From Prochlorococcus sp. AG-363-G03 (GTDB lineage: Bacteria > Cyanobacteriota > Cyanobacteriia > PCC-6307 > Cyanobiaceae): DNA of 57,788 bases. The stretch spans positions 1-57,788 of the forward strand of contig QCFJ01000003.1 of NCBI GenBank assembly GCA_003280265.1. The letters are read 5' to 3'. Below the pieces are notes generated by a model. The model was given only the letters and a program-made list of their open reading frames with translations, was not told the origin of the DNA and made no database searches. Shown in pieces: positions 9,271 through 17,734 of the stretch (position 1 is the first letter of the stretch; the number at the start of each line of letters is the position of its first letter). A program made the translations under genes and the position numbers.

Positions 9271-10404
9271 ATGTCAAACGAAGGTAAGTCACTTCAATCA
9301 ACTGAATCCAAGAAAATAGACGGAAAATCTGGAGAGAAAGAAAAAGCATTGAGCTTAGTGGTTGGGCAAATAGAACGCAATTTCGGGAAAGGTTCAATCA
9401 TGCGTCTTGGGGACGCATCAAAGATGCGGGTAGAAACAATATCTACGGGTGCTTTAACTCTTGATTTAGCTCTTGGTGGCGGCTATCCCAAAGGACGTGT
9501 AATTGAAGTTTATGGTCCCGAAAGTTCTGGAAAAACAACGCTGACATTACATGCAATAGCCGAGATTCAACGTAACGGTGGAGTTGCTGCATTTGTAGAT
9601 GCAGAACATGCTCTTGACCCAGTCTATGCAGCCTCTCTTGGTGTTGATGTAGAGAATCTTCTCGTATCTCAACCGGATACAGGAGAGATGGCATTGGAAA
9701 TCGTTGACCAACTTATTAGATCTGCTGCAGTCGATCTAGTAGTTGTTGATTCAGTCGCTGCACTTACGCCCCGTTCAGAGATAGAAGGAGAAATGGGTGA
9801 TCATTCAGTAGGTGCTCAAGCTCGTCTAATGAGTCAAGCAATGAGAAAAATTACTGGAAACATTGGTAAGTCTGGTTGCACAGTCATTTTCTTAAATCAA
9901 TTACGTCTAAAAATTGGTATTACATATGGGAATCCAGAAACAACAACTGGTGGAAACGCTCTTAAATTTTATGCCTCTGTAAGATTGGATATTCGTCGTA
10001 TTCAAACGCTAAAGAGAGGAACTGAAGAATATGGAATTCGTGCAAAAGTGAAAGTCGCAAAAAACAAAGTTGCACCTCCATTTCGAATAGCCGAATTTGA
10101 TATTCTTTTTGGGAAAGGAATTAGTACTCTTGGTTGTCTTCTTGATTTAGCAGATGAGACTAATGTCGTCACTCGTAAAGGAGCTTGGTATAGCTATGAG
10201 GGTGACAATATTGGGCAAGGAAGAGACAATACCATTACTTGGCTTGAGCAAAATCCTGAATCAAAAGACATAATTGAAAAATTAGTTAAAGATAAATTAA
10301 CTGAGGGCTCAGAAGTAAGTGCTAATTCAATGAGACCACTAGCAGCAGCAGCTCGACATGCTTCATTACGAGCCAACTTAAACCAAGTTTCAGCGAACGG
10401 TTGA
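9271..10404 (+). CDS. recA: Recombinase RecA
   Basis: RecA polymerises on single-stranded DNA, drives strand exchange and promotes LexA self-cleavage. The 377-residue protein has Walker [10 protein letters not shown] (residues 82-90), Walker [13 protein letters not shown], the [14 protein letters not shown] segment and the KNKVAPPF loop. An N-terminal extension of about 20 charged residues precedes the core. It is a single gene behind its own promoter with a LexA-box match. The HAD-like gene lies just upstream and the convergent DUF2839 gene is 20 bp downstream. Confidence 0.99.
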   Translation: MSNEGKSLQSTESKKIDGKSGEKEKALSLVVGQIERNFGKGSIMRLGDASKMRVETISTGALTLDLALGGGYPKGRVIEVYGPESSGKTTLTLHAIAEIQRNGGVAAFVDAEHALDPVYAASLGVDVENLLVSQPDTGEMALEIVDQLIRSAAVDLVVVDSVAALTPRSEIEGEMGDHSVGAQARLMSQAMRKITGNIGKSGCTVIFLNQLRLKIGITYGNPETTTGGNALKFYASVRLDIRRIQTLKRGTEEYGIRAKVKVAKNKVAPPFRIAEFDILFGKGISTLGCLLDLADETNVVTRKGAWYSYEGDNIGQGRDNTITWLEQNPESKDIIEKLVKDKLTEGSEVSANSMRPLAAAARHASLRANLNQVSANG

Positions 10405-10424
10405 AACTAAAAATATAGTTGAGT

Positions 10425-10664
10425 TTATCTGATGTCTGCAGGAATCCACCACCCTGCAGCAGGTCCAATAAAACGAACAATAATCCAAAGAAAAACTAAA
10501 GCAGCAATACCTACCCATCCTGCACGAATACTTAATTTTATAAATTGATCTCTTTGAGCTTGCGTCACAGGAAACCAAGAGACAATACGAGGTGACTCAT
10601 TCTTAGAGTTTTTCTTACTACGAGGTTTCAATCCTTGTTCAGATCTTCGCCGAGCTTCTCCCAT
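10425..10664 (-). CDS. DUF2839 small membrane protein
   Basis: This 79-residue protein begins MGEARRRSEQGLKPRSK, a basic soluble head, followed by one or two hydrophobic segments (about residues 48-72, WVGIAALVFLWIIVRFIGPAAGW). The pattern matches the cyanobacterial DUF2839 family of unknown function. It converges on recA with only 20 bp between stops. A perfect CTGCAGG/CCTGCAG inverted repeat lies near its 3' end. Confidence 0.8.
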   Translation of the reverse strand: MGEARRRSEQGLKPRSKKNSKNESPRIVSWFPVTQAQRDQFIKLSIRAGWVGIAALVFLWIIVRFIGPAAGWWIPADIR

Positions 10665-10702
10665 TACAAAAAAACAATATTTTTTAATCTAAGATATTGA
10701 TT

Positions 10703-12151
10703 TTAATAAGGCAATAAACGCTCCAACGCAATCCACGGCTCAAGAGCTTCAAATATTAGTTTTCCCCAACTTCTATAGTGCATGCGGCCATCCAGTATAG
10801 CGACTCGAACATCTCCACCCCTAATGATTGCAAGCGATTTGAGAAGTATAGTAAGAGTTTCGGGAAGCAGGAATTCTCGAAACCAATCACAACCTTGATG
10901 CTTAAGCATTTCAACTCGAGCAGCAACCCAGGGCGACTCTAAAGAAGGAAATGGAATCACTGGAAAAATCAATTGATCTGGTGCTGGCAAATTGTACTGA
11001 TTAACAATCCACCAATGACAACTACAACAAAGAATCCCATTAGTCTCAACATCAGTAGTTTCATGAACTACTCTCAATCCAAAATCTCCAGCCAATTCAC
11101 TAGTTATTTGAAGTCGTAGCTGCAAATCATCTACCAAAATAATAGTTGGACGAGGACGACCAAGTATCAATCTTTGACATTGTCTTACAATATGACGATA
11201 AAAATGAGACGTATTTGGCAAAGGTTGTCTTTTGGGGACAAACAATGGGATAGGTTCTTGATCAAATTTATTTCCTAAATTCACCTTCATAGTAAAAGTA
11301 AATTTTTTACTATTTAGATCTAAAAAGAAACAATCGCTTTGGCCTGAATTCGTCAGCATTAAAAGAGTATTTTTTGAAAACAAACTGGAAAGAGTTTGCA
11401 AAGGAAATAAAGGTTGAACATACCAATCCCAACTAAGTTTTCGCTTATCTAGTTTCACCCAGGTTACCCATTCATTGTTGACTGCATTAAGAGCTCGTTT
11501 CCAAGGCATAGCGGAAGGCAAGTCATCTTTGAGAATTTCTTTTAATGTTAAAAGTTCCCTATGATCAATTCTTATGACAGCATCAGAGCGAACTGAATGA
11601 CTAAATAGATCTCGAGTTAAGCGCTCATGAAGTTCGATAAGTGAAACTTCAAAACGTGAGCGAGAAGCAATTAAATCCTCCCAATCTTTTTGAGTAATTT
11701 TTATAGACATAGATTCTCTAAGCTCACTAGAAATAAACTCAGATTCAGGAAATATTAATTGGCGATTTTTTAATAAATCTTTTTCATGAGCAAAAACAAG
11801 ATCTTGATATCTTAAAACCCAAACTTTTTTATCTGAAGGAGTTAATTCAATTCCCTCTACATAATCGAAATCTAATCGACTAGATCTTAACTTTGGTAAT
11901 TCCACTTCAAACAAGAGTCGATATTGTCTCTCTGATAGAATTAGAACAACATTCTTGTTATACAAACAAAGCGGAATCAAAAGACCAGGCCACCAAAAAT
12001 TTTTACTGTCACTTGATAGTTGAATAAAAGTATTATCTTTACGACTTAAGCTCCTAGCTATTAACCTTGTCAGGGTCAAATTATGAGGCCACAGAGCAAG
12101 ATTATTTTGATAGTATTTTTTCAGATGTTTATGTGAATTCACCGCAAGCAT
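10703..12151 (-). CDS. DinG/XPD-like helicase, apparently inactive
   Basis: The C-terminal part of this 482-residue protein aligns by eye with DinG-type helicases: IPFPSLESPWVAARVEMLKHQGCDWFREFLLPETL, then AIIRGGDVRVAILDGRMHYRSWG (about residues 390-465). The motifs needed for ATP use are missing. Where Walker A should be, near residues 45-60, there is SSDSKNFWWPGLLIPLC, with no GxGKT. I see no DEAH box. The final motif is changed from QGFGRLIR to LKSLAIIR. It may act as a structural or DNA-binding protein. It lies divergent from tyrA. Confidence 0.65.
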   Translation of the reverse strand: MLAVNSHKHLKKYYQNNLALWPHNLTLTRLIARSLSRKDNTFIQLSSDSKNFWWPGLLIPLCLYNKNVVLILSERQYRLLFEVELPKLRSSRLDFDYVEGIELTPSDKKVWVLRYQDLVFAHEKDLLKNRQLIFPESEFISSELRESMSIKITQKDWEDLIASRSRFEVSLIELHERLTRDLFSHSVRSDAVIRIDHRELLTLKEILKDDLPSAMPWKRALNAVNNEWVTWVKLDKRKLSWDWYVQPLFPLQTLSSLFSKNTLLMLTNSGQSDCFFLDLNSKKFTFTMKVNLGNKFDQEPIPLFVPKRQPLPNTSHFYRHIVRQCQRLILGRPRPTIILVDDLQLRLQITSELAGDFGLRVVHETTDVETNGILCCSCHWWIVNQYNLPAPDQLIFPVIPFPSLESPWVAARVEMLKHQGCDWFREFLLPETLTILLKSLAIIRGGDVRVAILDGRMHYRSWGKLIFEALEPWIALERLLPY

Positions 12152-12224
12152 TAGTAGTACCTTTTATCAATAAATTCTTTTAATCATGTTGCCCTTTCAA
12201 TAAAGATATAGAACAATAATATTT

Positions 12225-13100
12225 ATGGAGCTTAAAACAAAAACCTCTCAAAATATTGGAATTGTTGGATTAGGTCTAATTGGAGGTTCCTTAGGCTTAG
12301 ATCTCCAAGAGCTTGGATATACAGTTTATGGAATTACTCATCGAGAAAAAAGTGCACAAAAAGCAAGAGAAAGAAAACTAGCCCAAATTGTCAGCACTGA
12401 TACAAGCGTATTAAACAATTGTTCTCTGATTTATATTGCTTTACCACTGGAACAGCTCCTAAATCCTTCAGCAGCCCTTATCAATGCCATTCCTAGAAAT
12501 GCTGTTGTTACTGATGTTGGATCTGTGAAAGTCCCTATTTTAAATACTTGGAACAAGCTACATCCTCGTTTTGTAGCCAGTCACCCAATGACTGGGACCG
12601 AAGAATCTGGGGTTCACGCAGGTCAACATAATTTATTTAAAAACAAGCCATGGGTTGTTACCCCAAGCAAAGAAACTGATCAAAAAGCTCTCGAAATAGT
12701 GCAGCAAATTGCTTTATCACTTGGGAGTCAATGGATAAGCTCTGAAGCTCAAATACATGATGAAGCTGTTGGATTGATTTCACATTTACCAGTTCTAATT
12801 AGCGCGGCATTGCTCAACACATTAACTACAGATGTAAAGCCTTCCTTATATTCACTTGCAAAAAGTATTGCATCCAGTGGGTTTTCTGATACCTCCAGAG
12901 TTGGAGGTGGCAACCCAGAACTGGGAGTCTCTATGGCAAAATTTAATAAGAAAAATATTGAGAGACATTTGGCCTCTTATAGACATTCTCTAAATCTTTT
13001 TGAGAAATATTTACTGGAAGAGAACTGGAGTGAGTTAGAAAAAATGTTAGTCAATACTCAGGAAGAAAGACAAAATTTCATTTCAAAACCTACTAATTAA
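12225..13100 (+). CDS. tyrA: Prephenate/arogenate dehydrogenase
   Basis: TyrA oxidatively decarboxylates arogenate or prephenate in tyrosine synthesis; cyanobacterial members usually use arogenate with NADP. The 291-residue protein has the Rossmann motif GIVGLGLIGGSLGLDL (about residues 12-27), the substrate-site HPMTGTEESGVHAG (about 119-132) and the VGLISHLPVLISAAL helix. Length fits the single-domain cyanobacterial enzyme with no ACT or mutase domain. Its 3' end overlaps the convergent crtD-like gene by 8 bp. Confidence 0.93.
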   Translation: MELKTKTSQNIGIVGLGLIGGSLGLDLQELGYTVYGITHREKSAQKARERKLAQIVSTDTSVLNNCSLIYIALPLEQLLNPSAALINAIPRNAVVTDVGSVKVPILNTWNKLHPRFVASHPMTGTEESGVHAGQHNLFKNKPWVVTPSKETDQKALEIVQQIALSLGSQWISSEAQIHDEAVGLISHLPVLISAALLNTLTTDVKPSLYSLAKSIASSGFSDTSRVGGGNPELGVSMAKFNKKNIERHLASYRHSLNLFEKYLLEENWSELEKMLVNTQEERQNFISKPTN

Positions 13101-14610
13101 AGACAGGGATATTCAAATGCCTACCTTTAGATTCCATTAGTTGTCTGACAACCATCATGGCTGATTGGCTTACACCAGCTGTACCTTCGCCGGGATAAAT
13201 TGAATCTCCACAAAGCCATAAACCTCTGAGAGGGGTCCTACTTGACAAGCCAAATGGCCCAAATTGATCTGGATGCTGACCAAGCCCTCCGACTATCCCA
13301 CGAGGACGTCCTGTCCACTTTTTGAAGCTTCTTGGAGTTGCAAATTCTTGATAATCCCAACTCGAATCAATCAAATCAAACTTTTTATTCAAAATAGTTC
13401 GTATCTGTTTTGATAAAATATTTTTTTTTCTGGCATAGGATTGATTATCTAGATTAGACCATTGATCAATATCAACAAATACACTTGCAATTAAAGTAGC
13501 CATTCCCACTGGTGCACGCTGATCATCTTCCATGCTTATAGAAATAAATAAAGAGCCGAAATTCTCATCGAATACTTGAATATGTCCTGGGCAATCAACT
13601 GGCAAGTCAGTACGACGGAGAGCTCCATAAAATACAGCTGCACCACTTGGTTTGGGTAATTTTTTTATACTTTTACGATATGTTTTAGATAAACCACCAT
13701 CAATAGGAATTAAATCTAAAAGAGATTGAGGAGGCAAGCTAAAAACAATATCTGATGCTTTCAGCTCAATCAAGTTTTTTCTCCTATCAATTACATTGAC
13801 ATGGAAAATATTTGATTTTGTTTGACTGATTATTTTAGTGACTCTATGTCCTATCAAAAGGTTCCCACCATCTCTCAAAAAACTATCTTTCAACAAATCG
13901 CTAAGAATTTGCATTGATCCATGAAGATGCCATAACCCTCTGGGAGATTGAGCCATTTGAAGAACAGTTGCACCGTATAAAGCTGCCGTTCTATTGGCTG
14001 GCTCTTGAGAGTAAAGTTTTAATTGAAGATCTAGAAAACTTCGTAGACGTCTATCTTGATGACAACCAGTTATTTTAAGCAAATCTCCAATAGTCAATTT
14101 ACTCATAAAACCTGTGAAAAGATTTGAAGGACGTATAGCTCTAATTAATTGACTTAAATCCCACAAATTTCTTACAGGAAGTATGGGATCTCTTTCTACA
14201 AATGCCCAGTTACTAACGTGAATTTTAGAACATAATGACCAGAAGGTTTCACTCCCAGGAAACTGTTCTTTTCTTTCTTTATCCCATCTTAATGGATCAT
14301 GCCAAAGATTGATTGGCCTACTCCCATCACCAAGAACAACTGAACATCCAGGATCTAAAATTTTCGCATCAGGTAAAGGAATATCTAAATAATTAAATAA
14401 ACGATGATGAATTCCTCCCCTCTCAAGACCTGCAACTTGGGTAGCGCCTACATCAAAAGTATAAGAACCTCTTTTAAAAGTTCCTGCACAGCCACCTAAT
14501 TGAGTATGTGCTTCGACCAAAGTTACCTGATAACCCTCTCTAGCGAGAAGAGCAGCACCTGTTAAACCAGCTATCCCGCCCCCAACAACAATGATAGATT
14601 CTTCAGACAT
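13093..14610 (-). CDS. crtD: CrtD-type carotenoid desaturase / FAD oxidoreductase
   Basis: A 505-residue FAD flavoprotein of the phytoene-desaturase superfamily. It has the N-terminal dinucleotide fold IIVVGGGIAGLTGAALLAREG (about residues 6-26), TLVEAHTQLGGCAGTF and the C-terminal FAD-binding GLWLCGDSIYPGEGTAGVSQSAMM (about 464-487). The whole pattern resembles the cyanobacterial C-3',4' desaturase CrtD group. Picocyanobacteria are not known for myxoxanthophyll, so the true substrate may be another carotenoid. It could also be a CrtH-like isomerase. Confidence 0.7.
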   Translation of the reverse strand: MSEESIIVVGGGIAGLTGAALLAREGYQVTLVEAHTQLGGCAGTFKRGSYTFDVGATQVAGLERGGIHHRLFNYLDIPLPDAKILDPGCSVVLGDGSRPINLWHDPLRWDKERKEQFPGSETFWSLCSKIHVSNWAFVERDPILPVRNLWDLSQLIRAIRPSNLFTGFMSKLTIGDLLKITGCHQDRRLRSFLDLQLKLYSQEPANRTAALYGATVLQMAQSPRGLWHLHGSMQILSDLLKDSFLRDGGNLLIGHRVTKIISQTKSNIFHVNVIDRRKNLIELKASDIVFSLPPQSLLDLIPIDGGLSKTYRKSIKKLPKPSGAAVFYGALRRTDLPVDCPGHIQVFDENFGSLFISISMEDDQRAPVGMATLIASVFVDIDQWSNLDNQSYARKKNILSKQIRTILNKKFDLIDSSWDYQEFATPRSFKKWTGRPRGIVGGLGQHPDQFGPFGLSSRTPLRGLWLCGDSIYPGEGTAGVSQSAMMVVRQLMESKGRHLNIPVFN

Positions 14611-14638
14611 AAAAAATTATCCAGCGAGAATAAGGTGA

Positions 14639-15526
14639 ATGAAAGAATTAATCAAAAATGCTCTTTCCAGTTCAAATAAAATAAACAAAAACTCATTAAT
14701 AGAAAAAATAATTCCGGTAGGCGGAGGTTGTATCCACAAAGCTTGGTGCATTTATTTCCAAAATGGCAAAAGAGTGTTTGCCAAATCAAATCATATAGAC
14801 AATATTAATATGTTTAAGTTCGAACGTGAGTGTCTTTCTGTTCTCAAAAGATTTGCTAATAAATCGTATATCTGCGTTCCTAAAACACTTGATCTAATAA
14901 CTTATCAAGGCATATCTGTACTTTGTTTAGAATGGATAGATCTCGAACAATCCCAACAAAATCTCCTTGGACAAGGTTTAGCACTACTGCATAAATCATC
15001 GAGTGAGTGGAGCCAAAAAAAATTCGGATGGGAAGAAGAAGGTTTTATAGGTTCTAGCACCCAAACAAGAGGGTGGAGCAGTAACTGGGGCGAATTCTTT
15101 GTCAATTATCGTCTTAGGCCACAACTTATAAAGGCAAAAGAATGGGGTCTTATAGTTGATGATTATGAAGATGTTTTAATATATTTAAGCTCATACCTAA
15201 ATGATCATAACCCAAGGATCTCAATAGTTCATGGTGATCTTTGGTCAGGCAATTGTGGAAGTACTAAAGATGGTTTAGGAAGTCTTTATGACCCTGCTTC
15301 ATATTGGGCTGACAGAGAAGTTGACATCTCAATGACTAAATTATTTGGCGGTTTTAATAAAGAATTTTATAAAGGATACGAACAGATCTGGCCACTAGAT
15401 ACGTTTTCAAAAGATAGAACTAATATTTATAATCTTTACCATCTGCTTAACCACGCAAATATGTTTGGTGGATCATACAAAGAAAATTCATTAAAAATAC
15501 TAAAAGATCTGAGGTCACGTGTGTAA
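14639..15526 (+). CDS. Fructosamine/ketosamine-3-kinase family protein
   Basis: The 295-residue protein has the aminoglycoside-phosphotransferase-like fold of fructosamine kinases. It shows a glycine-rich IIPVGGGCIHKAWCIYF strand pair (about residues 24-40), FAKSN lysine, FEREC, and the catalytic loop VHGDLWSGNCG (about 197-207) followed by LYDPASYWADREVDISM. Members phosphorylate sugars bound to protein amines so that the damage can be removed. The ATG is 28 bp from the divergent crtD-like start. Its stop codon lies in the loop of a terminator. Confidence 0.88.
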   Translation: MKELIKNALSSSNKINKNSLIEKIIPVGGGCIHKAWCIYFQNGKRVFAKSNHIDNINMFKFERECLSVLKRFANKSYICVPKTLDLITYQGISVLCLEWIDLEQSQQNLLGQGLALLHKSSSEWSQKKFGWEEEGFIGSSTQTRGWSSNWGEFFVNYRLRPQLIKAKEWGLIVDDYEDVLIYLSSYLNDHNPRISIVHGDLWSGNCGSTKDGLGSLYDPASYWADREVDISMTKLFGGFNKEFYKGYEQIWPLDTFSKDRTNIYNLYHLLNHANMFGGSYKENSLKILKDLRSRV

Positions 15527-15543
15527 CGAGACCTCAGATCTTT
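15503..15543. terminator. Bidirectional terminator, 14-bp perfect inverted repeat
   Basis: AAAGATCTGAGGTC (15503-15516) and GACCTCAGATCTTT (15530-15543) pair perfectly around a 13-nt loop. The loop contains the TAA of the fructosamine-kinase gene. The hairpin lies between two convergent genes, so it can end both transcripts. Confidence 0.8.
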
Positions 15544-15561
15544 GATTGTTTACTTATTAAT

Positions 15562-15930
15562 TTATCCTAGGTACTCTTTTTTAAGATTTTGAACTTTATC
15601 AAATACAGCTGTTCTTTTTTCACTTGTAGTTAAATTTTGCCAACTCCACTGGCCTAAAACTACTATTCCAAGAAGTTCAAGTAAACCAGGGAGAATGGGG
15701 AAAAAATTAACTGTATCAATAACAACCTTGATTAATACTTGAGCAAGAACAACCACAGCAATGATTCCTGCGGCCTTGCCATACTTACCCATCTGGGTCC
15801 AATCAATTTTGCTCAATGATTCATTAACTTTCCCCATTACATCACTGTAACGTTCTGAAAAATTAACACCTTCAGTTTTCCCTCCCTTTGATTCATCTTT
15901 AGAATCAGGATTTACATCAGACATGAACAC
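15562..15930 (-). CDS. CAAD/CURT1-like thylakoid membrane protein
   Basis: A 122-residue protein with an acidic soluble head, an amphipathic helix (YSDVMGKVNESLSKIDWTQMG, about residues 29-49), two membrane segments (AAGIIAVVVLAQVLIKVVIDTV and FFPILPGLLELLGIVVLGQWSW) and the closing YxxxxxLTTSEKRxxxxxKV. This is the CAAD domain, the same fold as the plant CURT1 thylakoid-curvature proteins. It probably shapes or anchors to thylakoids. ATG at residue 3 is an alternative start. Confidence 0.88.
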   Translation of the reverse strand: MFMSDVNPDSKDESKGGKTEGVNFSERYSDVMGKVNESLSKIDWTQMGKYGKAAGIIAVVVLAQVLIKVVIDTVNFFPILPGLLELLGIVVLGQWSWQNLTTSEKRTAVFDKVQNLKKEYLG

Positions 15931-15946
15931 AAGCGACTAAGCAGTT

Positions 15947-16048
15947 ATGGACAGAGCGTATCGAATTAATTTGAGAAATGCCATAGGCTTTATGGGGATA
16001 AGTCCGAACCAAAATAGAGAGGATGCCGAATTAACTCACTTTTTCTGA
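15947..16048 (+). CDS. Possible 33-residue peptide coupled to the JAMM gene
   Basis: A short frame encodes MDRAYRINLRNAIGFMGISP followed by NQNREDAELTHFF. Its TGA overlaps the ATG of the JAMM gene by one base (TGATG), an arrangement often used for translational coupling. It has no strong ribosome-binding site and I recognise no family. It could be a real leader peptide or chance. Conservation in other strains would decide. Confidence 0.3.
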   Translation: MDRAYRINLRNAIGFMGISPNQNREDAELTHFF

Positions 16049-16560
16049 TGAAAATTCCAAAATATATTGAATTCCATAACGAGACAAATTATGTTCTCTC
16101 TAGATTTTTAAAGGCAGCTGAACCAGATGAAGGCTGCGCTATATTAATTGGTCAAAAAAAAACTTCCATAACAGATGTAAAAAAAAATTTTTGGAAAGTA
16201 ATGCACATCTGGAATTGTCGTAATGTATGGGGAGAACCAGAATCATTCTTAATTGATCAAAATATAAAAGTTTTTGCTAATCAAAAAACTCTTCAACCAT
16301 CAAAAAATACCCGCTTCGAAATAGACGCAAAAGATCATATTGCCTCTCAAAAATGGTCAAGAGAAAATGATTTAGAAGTTTTATGCTGTGCTCACTCTCA
16401 TCCTTCAAGTGAAAACAAACCGTCGAAAATAGATTTATTCTTCCATCAATCTCCTGGTCTTATGGTTATTTCAAATAAGGATGGAGATTTAAAGGCATGG
16501 TGGATCAAAAATAAATTTGATTTTCATAGCGTGAAAATTAAATTTATTTCTTTAACGTAA
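16048..16560 (+). CDS. JAMM/MPN+ metalloprotease (Mec+-like)
   Basis: The 170-residue protein has the full JAMM zinc signature: Glu28 in EPDEGCAILIG, His116 and His118 in AHSHPSS, and Asp129 eleven residues after the second histidine. Such enzymes cleave the isopeptide or peptide bond after ubiquitin-like or sulfur-carrier proteins; Mycobacterium Mec+ releases cysteine from the carrier CysO. The neighbour downstream (23 bp) is a MoeZ-type activating enzyme, which fits this role. No carrier protein gene is seen nearby. Confidence 0.85.
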   Translation: MKIPKYIEFHNETNYVLSRFLKAAEPDEGCAILIGQKKTSITDVKKNFWKVMHIWNCRNVWGEPESFLIDQNIKVFANQKTLQPSKNTRFEIDAKDHIASQKWSRENDLEVLCCAHSHPSSENKPSKIDLFFHQSPGLMVISNKDGDLKAWWIKNKFDFHSVKIKFISLT

Positions 16561-16583
16561 GTAAATCATTAAAGGGTTGACTC

Positions 16584-17732
16584 ATGGAGCAAAGCCAGAA
16601 TGACGCAAATTTAAATCTCGATGAACTTGCTAGGTATGCAAGACATATAAGTCTTCCTGAAATAGGTATTACAGGTCAAAAAAAATTGAAGACAAGCTCA
16701 GTTGCTTGCATTGGGACTGGGGGACTCGGTTCTCCACTTTTAATTTATCTTGCTGCAGCTGGAATAGGACGTATCGGAATAGTTGATTTTGATGTGGTTG
16801 AATACTCAAATTTACAAAGGCAAATCATTCATACAACTGATTCAATAGGCCTATTAAAAACAGATTCTGCCAAAAAACGCATACTCAAAATAAATCCTTC
16901 TTGTCGAGTGGATTTATTCAATCAAAAACTAACAAGTAGTAATGCTTTAGAAATACTTAGAGCCTATGACGTGATATGTGATTGTTCAGACAATTTCCCA
17001 ACACGCTACCTAATTAATGATGCTTCTATAATTCTCAAGAAGCCACATATATATGGTTCAATTGCACGATTCGAGGGTCAGGTAAGTGTATTTAATTTGA
17101 AGAAAGATAGTCCTAGCTATAGAGATCTCATTCCAACGCCACCTCCACAAGAATTAATTCCATCATGCTCTGAAGCTGGAGTTATGGGAATTCTTCCAGG
17201 AATCATAGGTACAATTCAAGCAGCAGAAGCAATAAAAGTAATAACAAATATTGGTTCTCCACTAGATGGAAGAGTCCTCATTTTTAATGCATTAAAGATG
17301 AGCTTTAAAGAGCTAACATTGAAATCTAGTCAAGAGAGTAGCAATATCAATAAATTAATAGATTATAAAAGCTTCTGTTCAGAGGTTAAAGTTAAAAATG
17401 AGGTCGATTTAGATATAAAAAGTATTTCAGTTCAGGAATTAAAAACACTTCTTAGTCAAGCATCTAAAGAGACATTATTGATAGATGTTCGCAACCAAAT
17501 CGAGCATAATGAATGTTCAATTTCAGGCTCCAGGCTAATACCCCTTAGTACTATTGAAAGTGGGGAGTCCATCAATGAAATCAAAATTCTTGCCGCGCAA
17601 AAAAATCTTTATGTATTTTGTAAAAGTGGAAAAAGGTCATTGCGAGCACTAAGGCATTTAGACAAACTTGGAATTCAAGGTGTAAATATTGAAGGAGGTA
17701 TTGATGCCTGGAACAAAGAAAATATTAATTAG
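16584..17732 (+). CDS. moeB: MoeB/MoeZ-type E1-like adenylyltransferase with rhodanese domain
   Basis: E1-like enzymes adenylate the C-terminal glycine of sulfur carriers; the rhodanese domain then supplies sulfur. In this 382-residue protein the ThiF domain shows CIGTGGLGSPLLIYLAAAGIG (about residues 42-62), the nucleotide-site DFDVVEYSNLQRQ, and SCSEAGVMGILPGIIG. The rhodanese domain (about 285-380) has the active loop VFCKSGKRS. The zinc cysteine pairs of E. coli MoeB are absent (YRDLIPTPPP replaces CYRCL), as in mycobacterial MoeZ. It may serve molybdopterin, thiamine or cysteine synthesis. Confidence 0.88.
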   Translation: MEQSQNDANLNLDELARYARHISLPEIGITGQKKLKTSSVACIGTGGLGSPLLIYLAAAGIGRIGIVDFDVVEYSNLQRQIIHTTDSIGLLKTDSAKKRILKINPSCRVDLFNQKLTSSNALEILRAYDVICDCSDNFPTRYLINDASIILKKPHIYGSIARFEGQVSVFNLKKDSPSYRDLIPTPPPQELIPSCSEAGVMGILPGIIGTIQAAEAIKVITNIGSPLDGRVLIFNALKMSFKELTLKSSQESSNINKLIDYKSFCSEVKVKNEVDLDIKSISVQELKTLLSQASKETLLIDVRNQIEHNECSISGSRLIPLSTIESGESINEIKILAAQKNLYVFCKSGKRSLRALRHLDKLGIQGVNIEGGIDAWNKENIN

Positions 17733-17734
17733 AA

